A stretch of DNA of 45,457 nucleotides from an uncultured Clostridium sp. (GTDB taxonomy: Bacteria; Bacillota; Clostridia; Lachnospirales; Lachnospiraceae): NCBI GenBank assembly GCA_900544905.1, contig UQXF01000012.1, positions 1 to 45,457 of the forward strand, in the 5' to 3' direction. Shown here one piece after another: positions 1 to 8,381 of the stretch (within the stretch, counting starts at the first letter, position 1; every line of letters begins with the position of its first letter). A model generated the notes under the pieces. The model was not told the DNA's origin. It worked only from the letters and a program-made list of their open reading frames with translations, and did not search any database. The translations under genes were made by a program, and so were the position numbers.

Positions 1-48
1 TCTACACGCGTAAGATCGTCGGCAGCGTCAGATGTGTATAAGAGACAG
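1..48. other. Illumina Nextera/P5 adapter remnant
   Basis: Bases 16-48 are the Nextera read-1 transposase adapter (TCGTCGGCAGCGTC followed by the 19-base mosaic end, ending AGAGACAG). Bases 1-7 match the end of the P5 primer (TCTACAC) and 8-15 (GCGTAAGA) match the published i5 index 517. This is library sequence, not genome. Genomic sequence starts at 49. Confidence 0.97.
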
Positions 49-447
49 TTCCTGTTCCGAATCCGGAGTTTCGTTTCTCGGCTGTCTGACAGGCATTCTT
101 AAGATAAGTCCCTCCGGAAGTTCCAGCTCCAGCAGTGCCGGATTCCATTTGAAAAGGGTATTAAAGTCGGTTTCAAAGGCATTTAACACCTGGGATAAGG
201 TATCACCTTCATTAACCACATATGTCTTCTCCGGTCTTGCCGGCATAGTGGGAATACAGATTTCATCCCCTATCTGCAAATTATACACATTTACATAAGG
301 ATTTAAACGCATAAGGTCAAATAACTTTACATCATATTTTCTGGCAAGCTTGTATAATGTATCCCCTGCCTCTATCACATGTACATATCCCCTGCAAACC
401 GGGCGTCTTCCTCTGTCTTCATTCGAGGTGTTTGGCTGCATATCCAT
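49..447 (-). CDS. LysM-domain protein, 3' truncated by contig end
   Basis: 133 genomic codons are visible. Two LysM peptidoglycan/chitin-binding domains lie at about residues 21-66 (motif EAGDTLYKLA) and 75-119 (NEGDTLSQVL). There is no signal peptide or membrane segment, which in Clostridia often goes with spore-envelope LysM proteins rather than secreted hydrolases; that is inference. ATG start at 447; a charged 20-residue N-terminus precedes LysM 1. The C-terminus is missing: the reading frame runs into the sequencing adapter, which would add the artefactual residues LSLIHI. Any catalytic domain after LysM 2 cannot be seen. Confidence 0.85.
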
Positions 448-506
448 ACAAATAACCTAAAGCACTTTTTACTATTCTATTCTGCTTTTCCATAAATGTT
501 GCCTGT

Positions 507-1085
507 TTACTGTGCTTCCGGCTGCAGCTCTATCTTAAATAAATTGCCCTCAAACTTATCCTCATAATATTCCTGGTAACTGAGGGTATATGCATCCTTG
601 TCTGCCACTGTAAAAAGAATGGATTTTGTAATGCTTTCCCCCTTTTTCAAGGTAAAAAGGTTATCCATGTAATCGTCCTGCTGCAAATCGTTATTCCCGT
701 AACCGGTAATAATATCCCCGGATTTGCTTCCATCATAATCCAGCGTAAAGTCTGTAATACTCATGGATAAATTTTCATCGTAGGTATTTTTAATGGTAAG
801 GGTCACCGATAAATATACCATTCCGGAATCTGCCTGATACAGACCATCCTGGAATTGAAATGTATTATATTTTTCCGCCTTATCCACTGTCACATCAAAA
901 AAGGCTGTGCTGACCGTCTCCTTCATTCCGGCATTAATCTCGCCGCCATAGCTCCTGCCATCGTCCGATATCTCCGAACCGTTTTTATCCTTTTTCTGCC
1001 CACAGCCACTGACTAACGCCAGACACATGGTCAGCAAGCAAATGCAGGAAATTATTTTTTTATACTGTAGCTTCTTCTTTAACAT
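507..1085 (-). CDS. DUF4352-type lipoprotein
   Basis: A 192-residue predicted lipoprotein. A lysine-rich start and hydrophobic stretch end in a lipobox (LVSGC), so the mature protein should be lipid-anchored on the outer face of the membrane. A Gly/Asp/Lys-rich linker is followed by a beta-rich domain with the pattern of DUF4352 (immunoglobulin-like; MVYLSVTLTIKN then FTLKKGESI). The molecular role of this family is unknown. Start chosen at ATG 1085 because GGAG lies 8 bases upstream; a TTG two codons earlier overlaps that site. It stands as a separate gene upstream of the LysM gene on the same strand, with no terminator seen between them. Confidence 0.8.
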   Translation of the reverse strand: MLKKKLQYKKIISCICLLTMCLALVSGCGQKKDKNGSEISDDGRSYGGEINAGMKETVSTAFFDVTVDKAEKYNTFQFQDGLYQADSGMVYLSVTLTIKNTYDENLSMSITDFTLDYDGSKSGDIITGYGNNDLQQDDYMDNLFTLKKGESITKSILFTVADKDAYTLSYQEYYEDKFEGNLFKIELQPEAQ

Positions 1086-1110
1086 AAGCAAATCTCCATA
1101 TTCTCAACTG

Positions 1111-1530
1111 CTAATCATCTAAATACTGTATCATTCCAGGTCCCAGCTCATCCGTTGGTCTTGCAATGAATCCATGCTTTTCATAAAAGGCTTCACGCCC
1201 CTTGGCACACATCAGGCACAACATCATCCGGGCTCCCTCTGTACGAAGACCTTCCACATATTCAATCAAAGAACCAAGGACAATGGAACCAACACCCTGA
1301 CACTGATATTCCGGAATTACAATTAAATCCTGTACATAACAGATGACAGCCCCGTCTCCTACAATTCTTCCCATGCCAACCAGCTTTTCCCCGTCATAGG
1401 CTCCCACGACACACAGACTATGCTGTAATGCCTGCTCCGCCTGGCTGGTTAACAGCTTTCTCCAGCCCACACATTTCCGGATAGCCAGATAATCCTGTAC
1501 GGTTATGGTATCTTTCTTAATTGTTATCAT
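1111..1530 (-). CDS. GNAT family N-acetyltransferase
   Basis: 139 residues, normal for a single-domain GNAT. The acetyl-CoA pyrophosphate-binding motif is seen as QCQGVGSIVL near residues 77-86, preceded by the beta-4 strand (VQDLIVIPEYQ). The C-terminal motif FYEKHGFIARP is the usual GNAT end. The acceptor substrate cannot be read from sequence. It begins with ATG at 1530 and lies 61 bases downstream of hisF on the same strand, so it may be cotranscribed with hisHF, but nothing links it to histidine synthesis. Confidence 0.88.
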   Translation of the reverse strand: MITIKKDTITVQDYLAIRKCVGWRKLLTSQAEQALQHSLCVVGAYDGEKLVGMGRIVGDGAVICYVQDLIVIPEYQCQGVGSIVLGSLIEYVEGLRTEGARMMLCLMCAKGREAFYEKHGFIARPTDELGPGMIQYLDD

Positions 1531-1591
1531 TTTTATCTCACCAGTTTAACCTATTTTATCTGTATTTATTCCTTACACATCCAAACAGCCG

Positions 1592-2353
1592 CTATAGTCT
1601 CACTGGTACACCTTTCTCCTGTAAATAATTCTTCAGCTCTGCAATCTCAAGCTCTTTATAATGAAACAGGGAGGCTGCCAGAGCCGCATCCGCCTTTCCG
1701 GCAGTTAACGCATCATAAAAATGCTCCTTTGCACCTGCTCCCCCGGAAGCAATAACCGGAATCGAAACATTTTCACTAATTGTTCTGGTAAGCTCAATGT
1801 CATAACCCGCCTTGGTTCCATCACAATCCATACTGGTTAACAAAATCTCGCCTGCGCCCATTTTTTCAGCTTTCATTGCCCACTCCACAGCGTCTAAACC
1901 CACATCAATGCGCCCGCCGTTTTTGAACACATTCCAGCCCGAGCCATCCTGCCGCCTCTTGGCATCAATGGCAACAACAACACACTGGCTTCCGAATTTG
2001 TCGGCAGCGTCACTGATTAATTCCGGTGTATTAATTGCTGAAGAATTAATGGATATCTTATCGGCTCCCTCTCTTAAAATAGCTTTAAAATCCTCCACTG
2101 TGCGGATTCCTCCGCCTACCGTAAACGGAATAAAAACCGTCTCCGCAACACGTCTCACCATGTCAATAACAATATTCCTTGCATCAGATGAGGCTGTAAT
2201 ATCCAAAAACACAAGCTCGTCTGCCCCGGCTTCGTCATAGGCCTTTGCAACCTCCACCGGGTCACCTGCATCCCTTAAATTCACAAAATTAATACCCTTT
2301 ACAACCCTGCCTCCGGTTACATCCAGACAGGGAATAATCCGTTTCGTATGCAT
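1592..2353 (-). CDS. hisF: Imidazole glycerol phosphate synthase subunit HisF
   Basis: Cyclase subunit of IGP synthase: it takes ammonia made by HisH and PRFAR, and yields IGP and AICAR in histidine biosynthesis. 253 residues, full length for the (beta/alpha)8 family. Catalytic aspartates sit in IPCLDVTGGRVVKG (N-terminus) and VVAIDAKR (middle); phosphate-binding loops (GGGIRTVEDF, ASGGAG) are present. The start ATG lies one base after the hisH stop codon, and its Shine-Dalgarno AAAGGAGGGA is inside the last hisH codons, so translation is coupled. The other his genes are not adjacent. Confidence 0.98.
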   Translation of the reverse strand: MHTKRIIPCLDVTGGRVVKGINFVNLRDAGDPVEVAKAYDEAGADELVFLDITASSDARNIVIDMVRRVAETVFIPFTVGGGIRTVEDFKAILREGADKISINSSAINTPELISDAADKFGSQCVVVAIDAKRRQDGSGWNVFKNGGRIDVGLDAVEWAMKAEKMGAGEILLTSMDCDGTKAGYDIELTRTISENVSIPVIASGGAGAKEHFYDALTAGKADAALAASLFHYKELEIAELKNYLQEKGVPVRL

Positions 2354-2354
2354 A

Positions 2355-2984
2355 TTAACATCCCTCCTTTAACGGAGATTCCAATGCAATAAAATTCTCA
2401 AGTATCTTCAATCCCACTGCACTGCTCTTTTCCGGATGAAACTGACATGCAAAAATATTATCCTTTTCTACACTTGCATGAATCCGGGTAGAATAAAATG
2501 TAGTTGCGGCAACCTCCTCTTCCTCAGCTGCCTGTAAATAATAGGAGTGGACAAAATATACATAGGAATTATCCTCTATTCCCTGAAACAATGCCGCATC
2601 TTTTTTGATATGCAAGGAATTCCATCCCATATGCGGAATTTTTAAACCAGGCTGTTCCGGAATCCTTTTTATGGTTCCCTTTAAAAGTCCCAGCCCTGTC
2701 ACTCCCGGAGTTTCCTCACTGCTCTCATACAATAACTGTAAGCCCAGGCAAATGCCCAAAAATGGAATTTTCTTCTCTACCACATCATAGATTACCTGCT
2801 CCAGCTTATAATCCCTTAGCTTTCCCATAGCATCCCCAAAGCTGCCTACTCCCGGTAATATCACCTTCTCGCTTGCCAGGATTTCATCTCTGTCTCTTGT
2901 AATCCGAGCCTCCTGTCCAAGATATCCCAGTGCTTTTTCCACACTCTTAATATTGCCGGCATCATAATCCAGTATTGCTATCAT
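2355..2984 (-). CDS. hisH: Imidazole glycerol phosphate synthase glutaminase subunit HisH
   Basis: Glutamine amidotransferase subunit that delivers ammonia to HisF. 209 residues, full length. The class I GATase nucleophile is in GICLGLQLL, and the His-Glu pair is in CQFHPEKSS near the C-terminus; PGVGSFGDAM is the oxyanion region. Its ATG overlaps the stop of the upstream membrane-protein gene by four bases (ATGA), and its own end overlaps the hisF ribosome site. The three genes therefore look like one transcript from the promoter near 4680-4708. Confidence 0.98.
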   Translation of the reverse strand: MIAILDYDAGNIKSVEKALGYLGQEARITRDRDEILASEKVILPGVGSFGDAMGKLRDYKLEQVIYDVVEKKIPFLGICLGLQLLYESSEETPGVTGLGLLKGTIKRIPEQPGLKIPHMGWNSLHIKKDAALFQGIEDNSYVYFVHSYYLQAAEEEEVAATTFYSTRIHASVEKDNIFACQFHPEKSSAVGLKILENFIALESPLKEGC

Positions 2985-4597
2985 TCGCTCACTTCCTCTT
3001 CCTGCTCTTTTGGCAGTGCAGATTCCAGATTATTTTCCAGTTCTGCCTGCTGTTTAACATAGCTTTGAATTACCTGAACATACTCATAATTCGTCATGGC
3101 ATTAATCTCTACAGCTCTTTCCACTGTAATTCCATACTGATTCGCCAGTGCAGATTGAATCTGGCTGAATGCATAATCTATGTCACTGGTAATTCCCAGC
3201 TCTTCCGCTTCTTCATAATGCTCATAGTACTTATCTACTCCCCGCAGGAGAGAGTCCAGAGCCTTTTCCTGCCTGCCCAGCTTGATGTTAGACTGATAGG
3301 ATTCGTAGAGCCTCTCTACATACATAACTGTATAAATGCGTTCCTTCAGATTCTGGTCCTTTTCCTTTACCTCTACTCCCTTAATTTCATCATATGCCTT
3401 ATGGTACTTCTGGCTGGAAAAATAATTCGCTGCCTTCTCTATCGCCTGAACATAATTAAAATTATTGGATGCCATATAGAAAAGAAAGGTTCCTCCCAAA
3501 AACAGAGAGAAAACAAAAATCACCATCGGTGTATTCAGCTTTTTTTCCGGCTCTGCACTGGCAAGCTCCTGCGCTCTGCGCTTCGCCTTTTTCTCTGCCT
3601 TTACCCGTTTTTTTTCAACTTCCTCTTTTTTCTTCTGTCCGTTTTTTAATGCTTTTTCAGCCTTCGCTGCATCTGCCTTTTCTTTCTTAAGCTTAGCTGC
3701 TTCCTGCTTCTTCGCCTTTTTTACAGCCTTTTTCGCCTCAATTGCCGCCAGCTCCTCATCCGTAACCACATCCTCCTCATCCGGGTCACCGAATAAAATC
3801 TGCATAAAACTCTTTTTTCCCTGGGGCATTTCTCCATCCACATTTTCCGTGCCGCCAGACACATTGCTGTCAGAAAGTCTTTCCCCGTCATCAGGCTTGT
3901 CAGCTGTAGGCACTTCTCCATCTTCCTCACCCATATCCAGCAGGGAGAATAAATCATCCAGGCTGTCCTCAGCCTCTGACGACAGCTCGCCTGTTCCCAC
4001 TTCACTCTGAGGCTCCTGTACTCCCGCCGGACTGGCATCCAAATCAATAACCGAATCCTCTACATCACCATTTTTTTCCTTTTCCTCCAGCAGACTGTCT
4101 AAAAAATAATCCGCATCAAAATTCTCTTCCTTTACTTCCTGAGGCTGGGAATCCGTACCGGCTTCCGGCTCTTTTGCAGTGGCTGCAGTCTCTTCTGACG
4201 GCTCATAGGAATCCGATATCTCCAAATTTCCTTCAAAGCTTTTTATCAGGTCATCCAGATTCTCTGCATTCACATCATCCAGCTTCGTCATATCCACATC
4301 ATCAAAATCAATATCCGAAAAATCCAAATCCCCAATATCTAAATCTGCAAGATTATCCAGCTTGTCCAGCTCATCCATCTGTTCCTCAGAAAAAGCCAAA
4401 TCATTTTCCAGAGAAGATAGGCTGGCATCCTGCTCTAAATCCATATTAAACATATCTTCTTCTGATATTGCATTTTCCTCCAGACGGTTTCTCTTTTCCC
4501 TCTCCATCTGGCTATCCAGTTCATCCTCAATTTTATGGTCAATCTCTTTGTCTAATGAAACCTCATTCAAAAGATTGTCAAGATAATTTTCATCCAT
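2981..4597 (-). CDS. Large acidic single-pass membrane protein, unknown function
   Basis: 538 residues; no family recognised. Residues 1-285 are strongly acidic, with a run of alternating Asp and hydrophobic residues at about 85-109. Residues 288-347 are Lys/Ala/Glu-rich and likely helical or coiled coil. One transmembrane segment lies at about 357-376, and the positive-inside rule puts the N-terminus in the cytoplasm. The outer part (380-538) is helical with Tyr/Glu-rich pairs suggestive of TPR-like repeats (FSSQKYHKAYDEI). The gene opens the hisH-hisF transcript and overlaps hisH by ATGA. Its role could be scaffolding or envelope sensing, but that is a guess. Confidence 0.85.
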   Translation of the reverse strand: MDENYLDNLLNEVSLDKEIDHKIEDELDSQMEREKRNRLEENAISEEDMFNMDLEQDASLSSLENDLAFSEEQMDELDKLDNLADLDIGDLDFSDIDFDDVDMTKLDDVNAENLDDLIKSFEGNLEISDSYEPSEETAATAKEPEAGTDSQPQEVKEENFDADYFLDSLLEEKEKNGDVEDSVIDLDASPAGVQEPQSEVGTGELSSEAEDSLDDLFSLLDMGEEDGEVPTADKPDDGERLSDSNVSGGTENVDGEMPQGKKSFMQILFGDPDEEDVVTDEELAAIEAKKAVKKAKKQEAAKLKKEKADAAKAEKALKNGQKKKEEVEKKRVKAEKKAKRRAQELASAEPEKKLNTPMVIFVFSLFLGGTFLFYMASNNFNYVQAIEKAANYFSSQKYHKAYDEIKGVEVKEKDQNLKERIYTVMYVERLYESYQSNIKLGRQEKALDSLLRGVDKYYEHYEEAEELGITSDIDYAFSQIQSALANQYGITVERAVEINAMTNYEYVQVIQSYVKQQAELENNLESALPKEQEEEVSE

Positions 4598-4679
4598 AAA
4601 GCCACCCCGTTCTATAAATAATAAACAACATTATCATACGATTTTTTAATTCACCAAAACTATGTAAACAAACATGATT

Positions 4680-4708
4680 ATTCTACCATATCTTTTGTAT
4701 TTTAACAA
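4680..4708 (-). promoter_or_regulatory. Sigma-A-type promoter for the membrane protein-hisHF operon
   Basis: On the minus strand TTGTTA (4703-4708), a 17-base spacer and TAGAAT (4680-4685), with TG one base before the -10 (extended -10). It points to the gene starting at 4597, leaving a leader of about 75 bases. Confidence 0.65.
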
Positions 4709-4747
4709 GGAACAACTCTCATCTGGGTTAATTTTGTACTTAAGCTC

Positions 4748-4776
4748 TTGCTTTTTATATGTATTTATTATATATT
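4748..4776 (+). promoter_or_regulatory. Sigma-A-type promoter for the DUF6465-like gene
   Basis: TTGCTT (4748-4753), 17-base spacer, TATATT (4771-4776) on the plus strand, followed within about 15 bases by the ribosome site at 4791. It is divergent from the promoter at 4680-4708. Confidence 0.6.
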
Positions 4777-4804
4777 ATAAGTGTATTCAAAAGGAGGGAT
4801 GTCC

Positions 4805-5005
4805 ATGAAGTCTACATTATACGTTGAATATCAGGAAAAACAATTAGAGGAAAAGGAATTAGTTGCCAAAGCAAAGAAAATCTGGACTGGAAGCGGTAAA
4901 AAGGTATCCGAGCTTACATCATTACAGCTATACATAAAGCCAGAGGAAAACATGGTATACTGTGTTTTCAATGAAGATATGAAAGGTGAATTTTCACTGG
5001 ACTAA
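4805..5005 (+). CDS. Small DUF6465-like protein
   Basis: 66 residues, no signal peptide or membrane segment. The pattern SELTSLQLYIKPEENMVYCV resembles the DUF6465 family of small clostridial proteins, whose function is unknown. Start at ATG 4805 because AAGGAGG (4791-4797) is seven bases upstream; in-frame GTG 4781 and ATG 4799 fall before or in that site. It is a monocistronic gene with its own promoter and a strong terminator at 5071-5102, facing the cheV operon. Confidence 0.75.
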   Translation: MKSTLYVEYQEKQLEEKELVAKAKKIWTGSGKKVSELTSLQLYIKPEENMVYCVFNEDMKGEFSLD

Positions 5006-5070
5006 TTCTTAACAGCACCTACAGAGCCTGCCACCGGCAGTTTCTTCCGGATGCATGGCAGCAAAGGCAT

Positions 5071-5102
5071 AATAAAAGGACTGCATTAGCAGTCCTTTTA
5101 TT
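5071..5102. terminator. Bidirectional rho-independent terminator
   Basis: Perfect 14-bp inverted repeat (5071-5084 and 5089-5102) with a four-base loop ATTA; arms contain AAAAGGACTGC, giving A/T tracts on both sides. It lies between the convergent DUF6465-like gene and cheV, so it can end both transcripts. Confidence 0.9.
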
Positions 5103-5131
5103 ATGTCCTGATATCCGTTTTCCACTGTTCC

Positions 5132-6049
5132 TTACTCATCGCCGATTCCGCTGAGAATCAGGTTATCAATACATTTTACCAGCTGACCGATTTCCGGTTT
5201 GGAAATCTGGGCATCCGCTCCCAAACGTTCTCCCTTGCGTTTCATATCTTCATTAATCAGGGAAGAGAATATAATAATCGGCAGATGCTTAAGCGACTCA
5301 TCACTTCGGATTAACCGAATCAGTCTGTGACCATCCATCTGCGGCATCTCAATATCCGTAATAATACACTTTACACCATAGTCTACTCCGTTATTTTTCT
5401 TAAGCTCCTGCAGCTTGTCCCATGCCTCCTGTCCATTGGCATAAATATGTAAATTCGTATACCCGGACTGGGTTAATGCATCCGTCACCAGCTTCTGAAG
5501 CATTGGGGAATCCTCTGCAATCACAATTGGAATTGTATTACGCTCCCTCTCGCCTAATTCTGCGAGCTCAGATATCTTAAGACTGGTTTCCGGACAAATC
5601 TCCTCCACAATACGCTCAAAATCCAAAACAATAATCAGAGATTCCATTTTCTTGATAATACCGGTTGCGATTCCTGCCCCCGGCGCATTTACGGTGGCAT
5701 CCGGCTTTACAATATCCGTCCAGGAAACACGGTGAATCCCCAGCACCTGCTCCACGTCAAAAGCAATATTCAGGTTATTAAAATTCGTAATAATCAGCAT
5801 ATCGCTCTTATGGTTCTCACTCCCGGAAAAGCCCAGAGCTTTTACCAGATTAATTACTGTAATAATCGTATCTCTTGGCATAAAAATACCTTCAATACAT
5901 GGATGGGAGTTTGGTATAGGTGTAATATCCGTCATCGGAAGAATCTCCCTCACTTTTGCAACATTAATACCATAATGATTACCTGCTACGGTAAATTCCA
6001 GCACCTCTAATTCATTTGTTCCGCTCTCCAGCAAAATATTGGTATCCAT
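5132..6049 (-). CDS. cheV: Chemotaxis protein CheV (CheW-REC fusion)
   Basis: 305 residues. Residues 12-160 form a CheW-like scaffold domain (LEFTVAGNHYGINVAKVREILPM), which couples chemoreceptors to CheA. Residues 172-300 form a receiver domain: acidic pocket VIAEDSP, phospho-acceptor Asp about 232 in IITDIEMPQMDG, and the conserved Lys in ISKPEIG. CheV is known to act in adaptation by phosphorylation. No other che, fli or mcp gene lies in the window. It is 15 bases downstream of a lipoprotein gene and closes a likely RR-HK-lipoprotein-cheV operon ended by the terminator at 5071-5102. Confidence 0.95.
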   Translation of the reverse strand: MDTNILLESGTNELEVLEFTVAGNHYGINVAKVREILPMTDITPIPNSHPCIEGIFMPRDTIITVINLVKALGFSGSENHKSDMLIITNFNNLNIAFDVEQVLGIHRVSWTDIVKPDATVNAPGAGIATGIIKKMESLIIVLDFERIVEEICPETSLKISELAELGERERNTIPIVIAEDSPMLQKLVTDALTQSGYTNLHIYANGQEAWDKLQELKKNNGVDYGVKCIITDIEMPQMDGHRLIRLIRSDESLKHLPIIIFSSLINEDMKRKGERLGADAQISKPEIGQLVKCIDNLILSGIGDE

Positions 6050-6064
6050 ATCAAAACCCCCTTG

Positions 6065-6799
6065 TTATAATATCTCAATCATATTATCCATATCATTATA
6101 ATTGATATAAAGCTCCATTGATTCCAGCTGTTCCTTCATACTGTCCGAAATTTGAAACAGCAAAACAGCCTCCTGCTTCTCCCCCGGCTGTACAGATGTC
6201 TCCAGGGTTCCCAAATCATTCATTAAAATAGTCAGCATTGGATTGGCAGCATTCGTTCCATTGCAGACAATATGATAATCCAGCTGCTTGTCCATCAAAG
6301 AAACATCCACCACATCCTCTGTTGTATTCTGAACCTGAAACCGGATTACAAGCAGCTGGCAGCCATCTGCTGCTTCCACGCCAACCACTGCGTCTCCTTC
6401 CTCCGCCTCCGGATACCGGTCAACTATCTGATAATCCTTCAGGCTGATAGATACACCTGCTATACCTGCAATCTTCGCAATGTCACCTTCACTGCCCACC
6501 GTCCGTTCCTCCGTAGAAGCACCTTCCTCCGTATCCCGGACATTCTGGTTCTGCTCTTCCGTGGTAACCTCCTGTGTATCCTCCTGCTCTGTAGACACCT
6601 CTTCTGTCATTTCCTGCGCTGCCTTATCCCCTTCTGCAATGCGGTCCACATAATCCACATCATATTTTAAAAGTAACCCGGCAGCATATTCCGCAATCAG
6701 CTTTGTCTCTTCGTCTGTCAAATCCTTTACATCATTACACCCTGCCAAAAAGAATAGACAGGTGCTTAACATTAAAAGAGATAACCATTTCTTCATCAT
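6065..6799 (-). CDS. Lipoprotein with C-terminal beta domain, unknown function
   Basis: 244 residues. Signal peptide with lipobox FLAGC, so lipid-anchored outside the membrane. A long Glu/Thr-rich linker (about 65-110) leads to a C-terminal domain with beta-rich patterns (CQLLVIRFQVQNTTEDVVDV; SVQPGEKQEAVLLFQI), like DUF4352-type immunoglobulin-like folds. Double ATG at 6799; the first is preceded by GGGGA. It sits 60 bases after the histidine kinase gene and 15 before cheV, so it could be an accessory or sensory partner of the kinase; that is inferred from position only. Confidence 0.78.
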   Translation of the reverse strand: MMKKWLSLLMLSTCLFFLAGCNDVKDLTDEETKLIAEYAAGLLLKYDVDYVDRIAEGDKAAQEMTEEVSTEQEDTQEVTTEEQNQNVRDTEEGASTEERTVGSEGDIAKIAGIAGVSISLKDYQIVDRYPEAEEGDAVVGVEAADGCQLLVIRFQVQNTTEDVVDVSLMDKQLDYHIVCNGTNAANPMLTILMNDLGTLETSVQPGEKQEAVLLFQISDSMKEQLESMELYINYNDMDNMIEIL

Positions 6800-6859
6800 G
6801 TCTGTCCCCTCAATCCCTTCAGTAATTACGCTTCATTATAGCATGAAATACACATTACA

Positions 6860-8380
6860 TCAACTTTTTTTGTCCTCACAGTACTGCTTTGCATGCTCTA
6901 ATTCAAAGTAAAATACCACTCCATTTTCTGTATTGTACGCTCCATAAGCTCTTCCATGAAGCTTCATGGCGGCGGCAACAATGGATAAGCCAATACCGCT
7001 TCCTCCATATTCCCTTGTCCTCGCCTTATCTACTTTATAAAACTTTATCCAGATTTTATCCAGCTCATCCTCCGGAATCTGTTCTCCTTCGTTAAAGACA
7101 CATATCCGCAATATATCTTCCTTTTCTTCCAGAGTAACAGCCACATTTCCACCCTCCGGTGCATAGTGAATCGCATTTGTCAGATAATTACTGTAAACCT
7201 CCTCCAGCATAAATTCATCTCCCCATACATATACCGGGTTTTCATAGGGAAAATTTAATGTCACCTGGTTCTGCTGTAACATAATTTCCAAAGAGGAATT
7301 AATATTGCGCATTAATTCAATTATATCAAATCTCTCGAAGTTAATCTTATTGGTTCCAAATTCCAGCTCGTTTAACGCCAATAGCTTTTTGACTATGACG
7401 TTCATCCGGTCTGCTTCATCCATGATAACCTCACAGTAAAAATCCCTGCTCTCCGAATCATCTGAAATATTTTCCTTCAGACCCTCTGCATAACCCTGAA
7501 TCAATGCAATCGGCGTCTTTAACTCATGGGATACGTGTGACAAAAATTCTTTCCGCATCTCATCAATCTGGGTTTTCTCCTCAATATCCTTCATCAGCTT
7601 CGCATTTGCCGTTTTAAGCTCCGAAATCGTCGCCTCCAGTTCCTTTGACATTGAGTTAATACTGCTTCCCAGCTCTCCAATCTCATCATTTGTATAATTT
7701 TTTACCTTAGCTTCAAAATCCAGCTGTGACATTCTCTTTGCAACCATTGCCATCTCATGAATCGGCTTCACGTAGGAGCTGCTGATAAAGAACATCGCCA
7801 GACAGCCAACTATAATGGCAAGAATCCCCACATAGGAGTACAAATGCATGGTCGCCGCCACAGTCTCATTAAACCTTGTGGCAGAGGTACGCAGGGCAAC
7901 CCTGCTTTTATTATCCAGAACGCCGACCAAATCGTAGAAATTGGAATTCATTTTATCATCATAGTTTTGATGGAAGATGTAATACCCCTGGCTGCCATCG
8001 GCAAACAGACCTGCCAAATCCTCTTCATCCTTACCCTCAAGAAGATTGGTAATCAGCTGCATGCTATCCCACATCTTGCTTTTTTCATTGATATTGCTGT
8101 ATATGGTTCCATCCGGGCATAGTACGAAAATATCAATCTCTCCATCCGCAGCCAGCTTTGACAAATGCTCCCTGATTTCCTCATCCGTCAGACCGTCTGT
8201 GTTAAAGACCATATTGATATTTTCATACATACTTGTCATACGGTACTTTAATTCACTCAGAAAATAAGCCTTGACGCTCAGCTGGGTAACCGCAAGGGAA
8301 GCAAATACCGTCATGGTCATCATAATCATTAAAAGCATTGTTAACTTAAACCGCAAAGAATGTTTAAACCGTTTTATCAT
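6860..8380 (-). CDS. Membrane sensor histidine kinase (HAMP-HisKA-HATPase)
   Basis: 506 residues. TM1 at about 10-32, an external sensor region of about 145 residues, TM2 at about 181-203, then HAMP, a coiled linker, the H-box with phospho-His about 285 (SHVSHELKTP), N-box (NAIHYAPEGG) and G-box (GGSGIGLSI). It should autophosphorylate and pass phosphate to the regulator encoded just upstream. Start chosen at ATG 8380, one base after the regulator stop codon, because GAGGAA inside the regulator's last codons serves as ribosome site; an ATG four codons earlier has none. Signal unknown. Confidence 0.95.
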   Translation of the reverse strand: MIKRFKHSLRFKLTMLLMIMMTMTVFASLAVTQLSVKAYFLSELKYRMTSMYENINMVFNTDGLTDEEIREHLSKLAADGEIDIFVLCPDGTIYSNINEKSKMWDSMQLITNLLEGKDEEDLAGLFADGSQGYYIFHQNYDDKMNSNFYDLVGVLDNKSRVALRTSATRFNETVAATMHLYSYVGILAIIVGCLAMFFISSSYVKPIHEMAMVAKRMSQLDFEAKVKNYTNDEIGELGSSINSMSKELEATISELKTANAKLMKDIEEKTQIDEMRKEFLSHVSHELKTPIALIQGYAEGLKENISDDSESRDFYCEVIMDEADRMNVIVKKLLALNELEFGTNKINFERFDIIELMRNINSSLEIMLQQNQVTLNFPYENPVYVWGDEFMLEEVYSNYLTNAIHYAPEGGNVAVTLEEKEDILRICVFNEGEQIPEDELDKIWIKFYKVDKARTREYGGSGIGLSIVAAAMKLHGRAYGAYNTENGVVFYFELEHAKQYCEDKKS

Positions 8381-8381
8381 A

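Noticed and set aside
2975..3649. Long plus-strand open frame (224 codons)
   Set aside because: It is fully antisense to the acidic membrane protein gene, rich in Phe/Leu/Cys as expected from the complement of Glu/Lys codons, and has no ribosome site.
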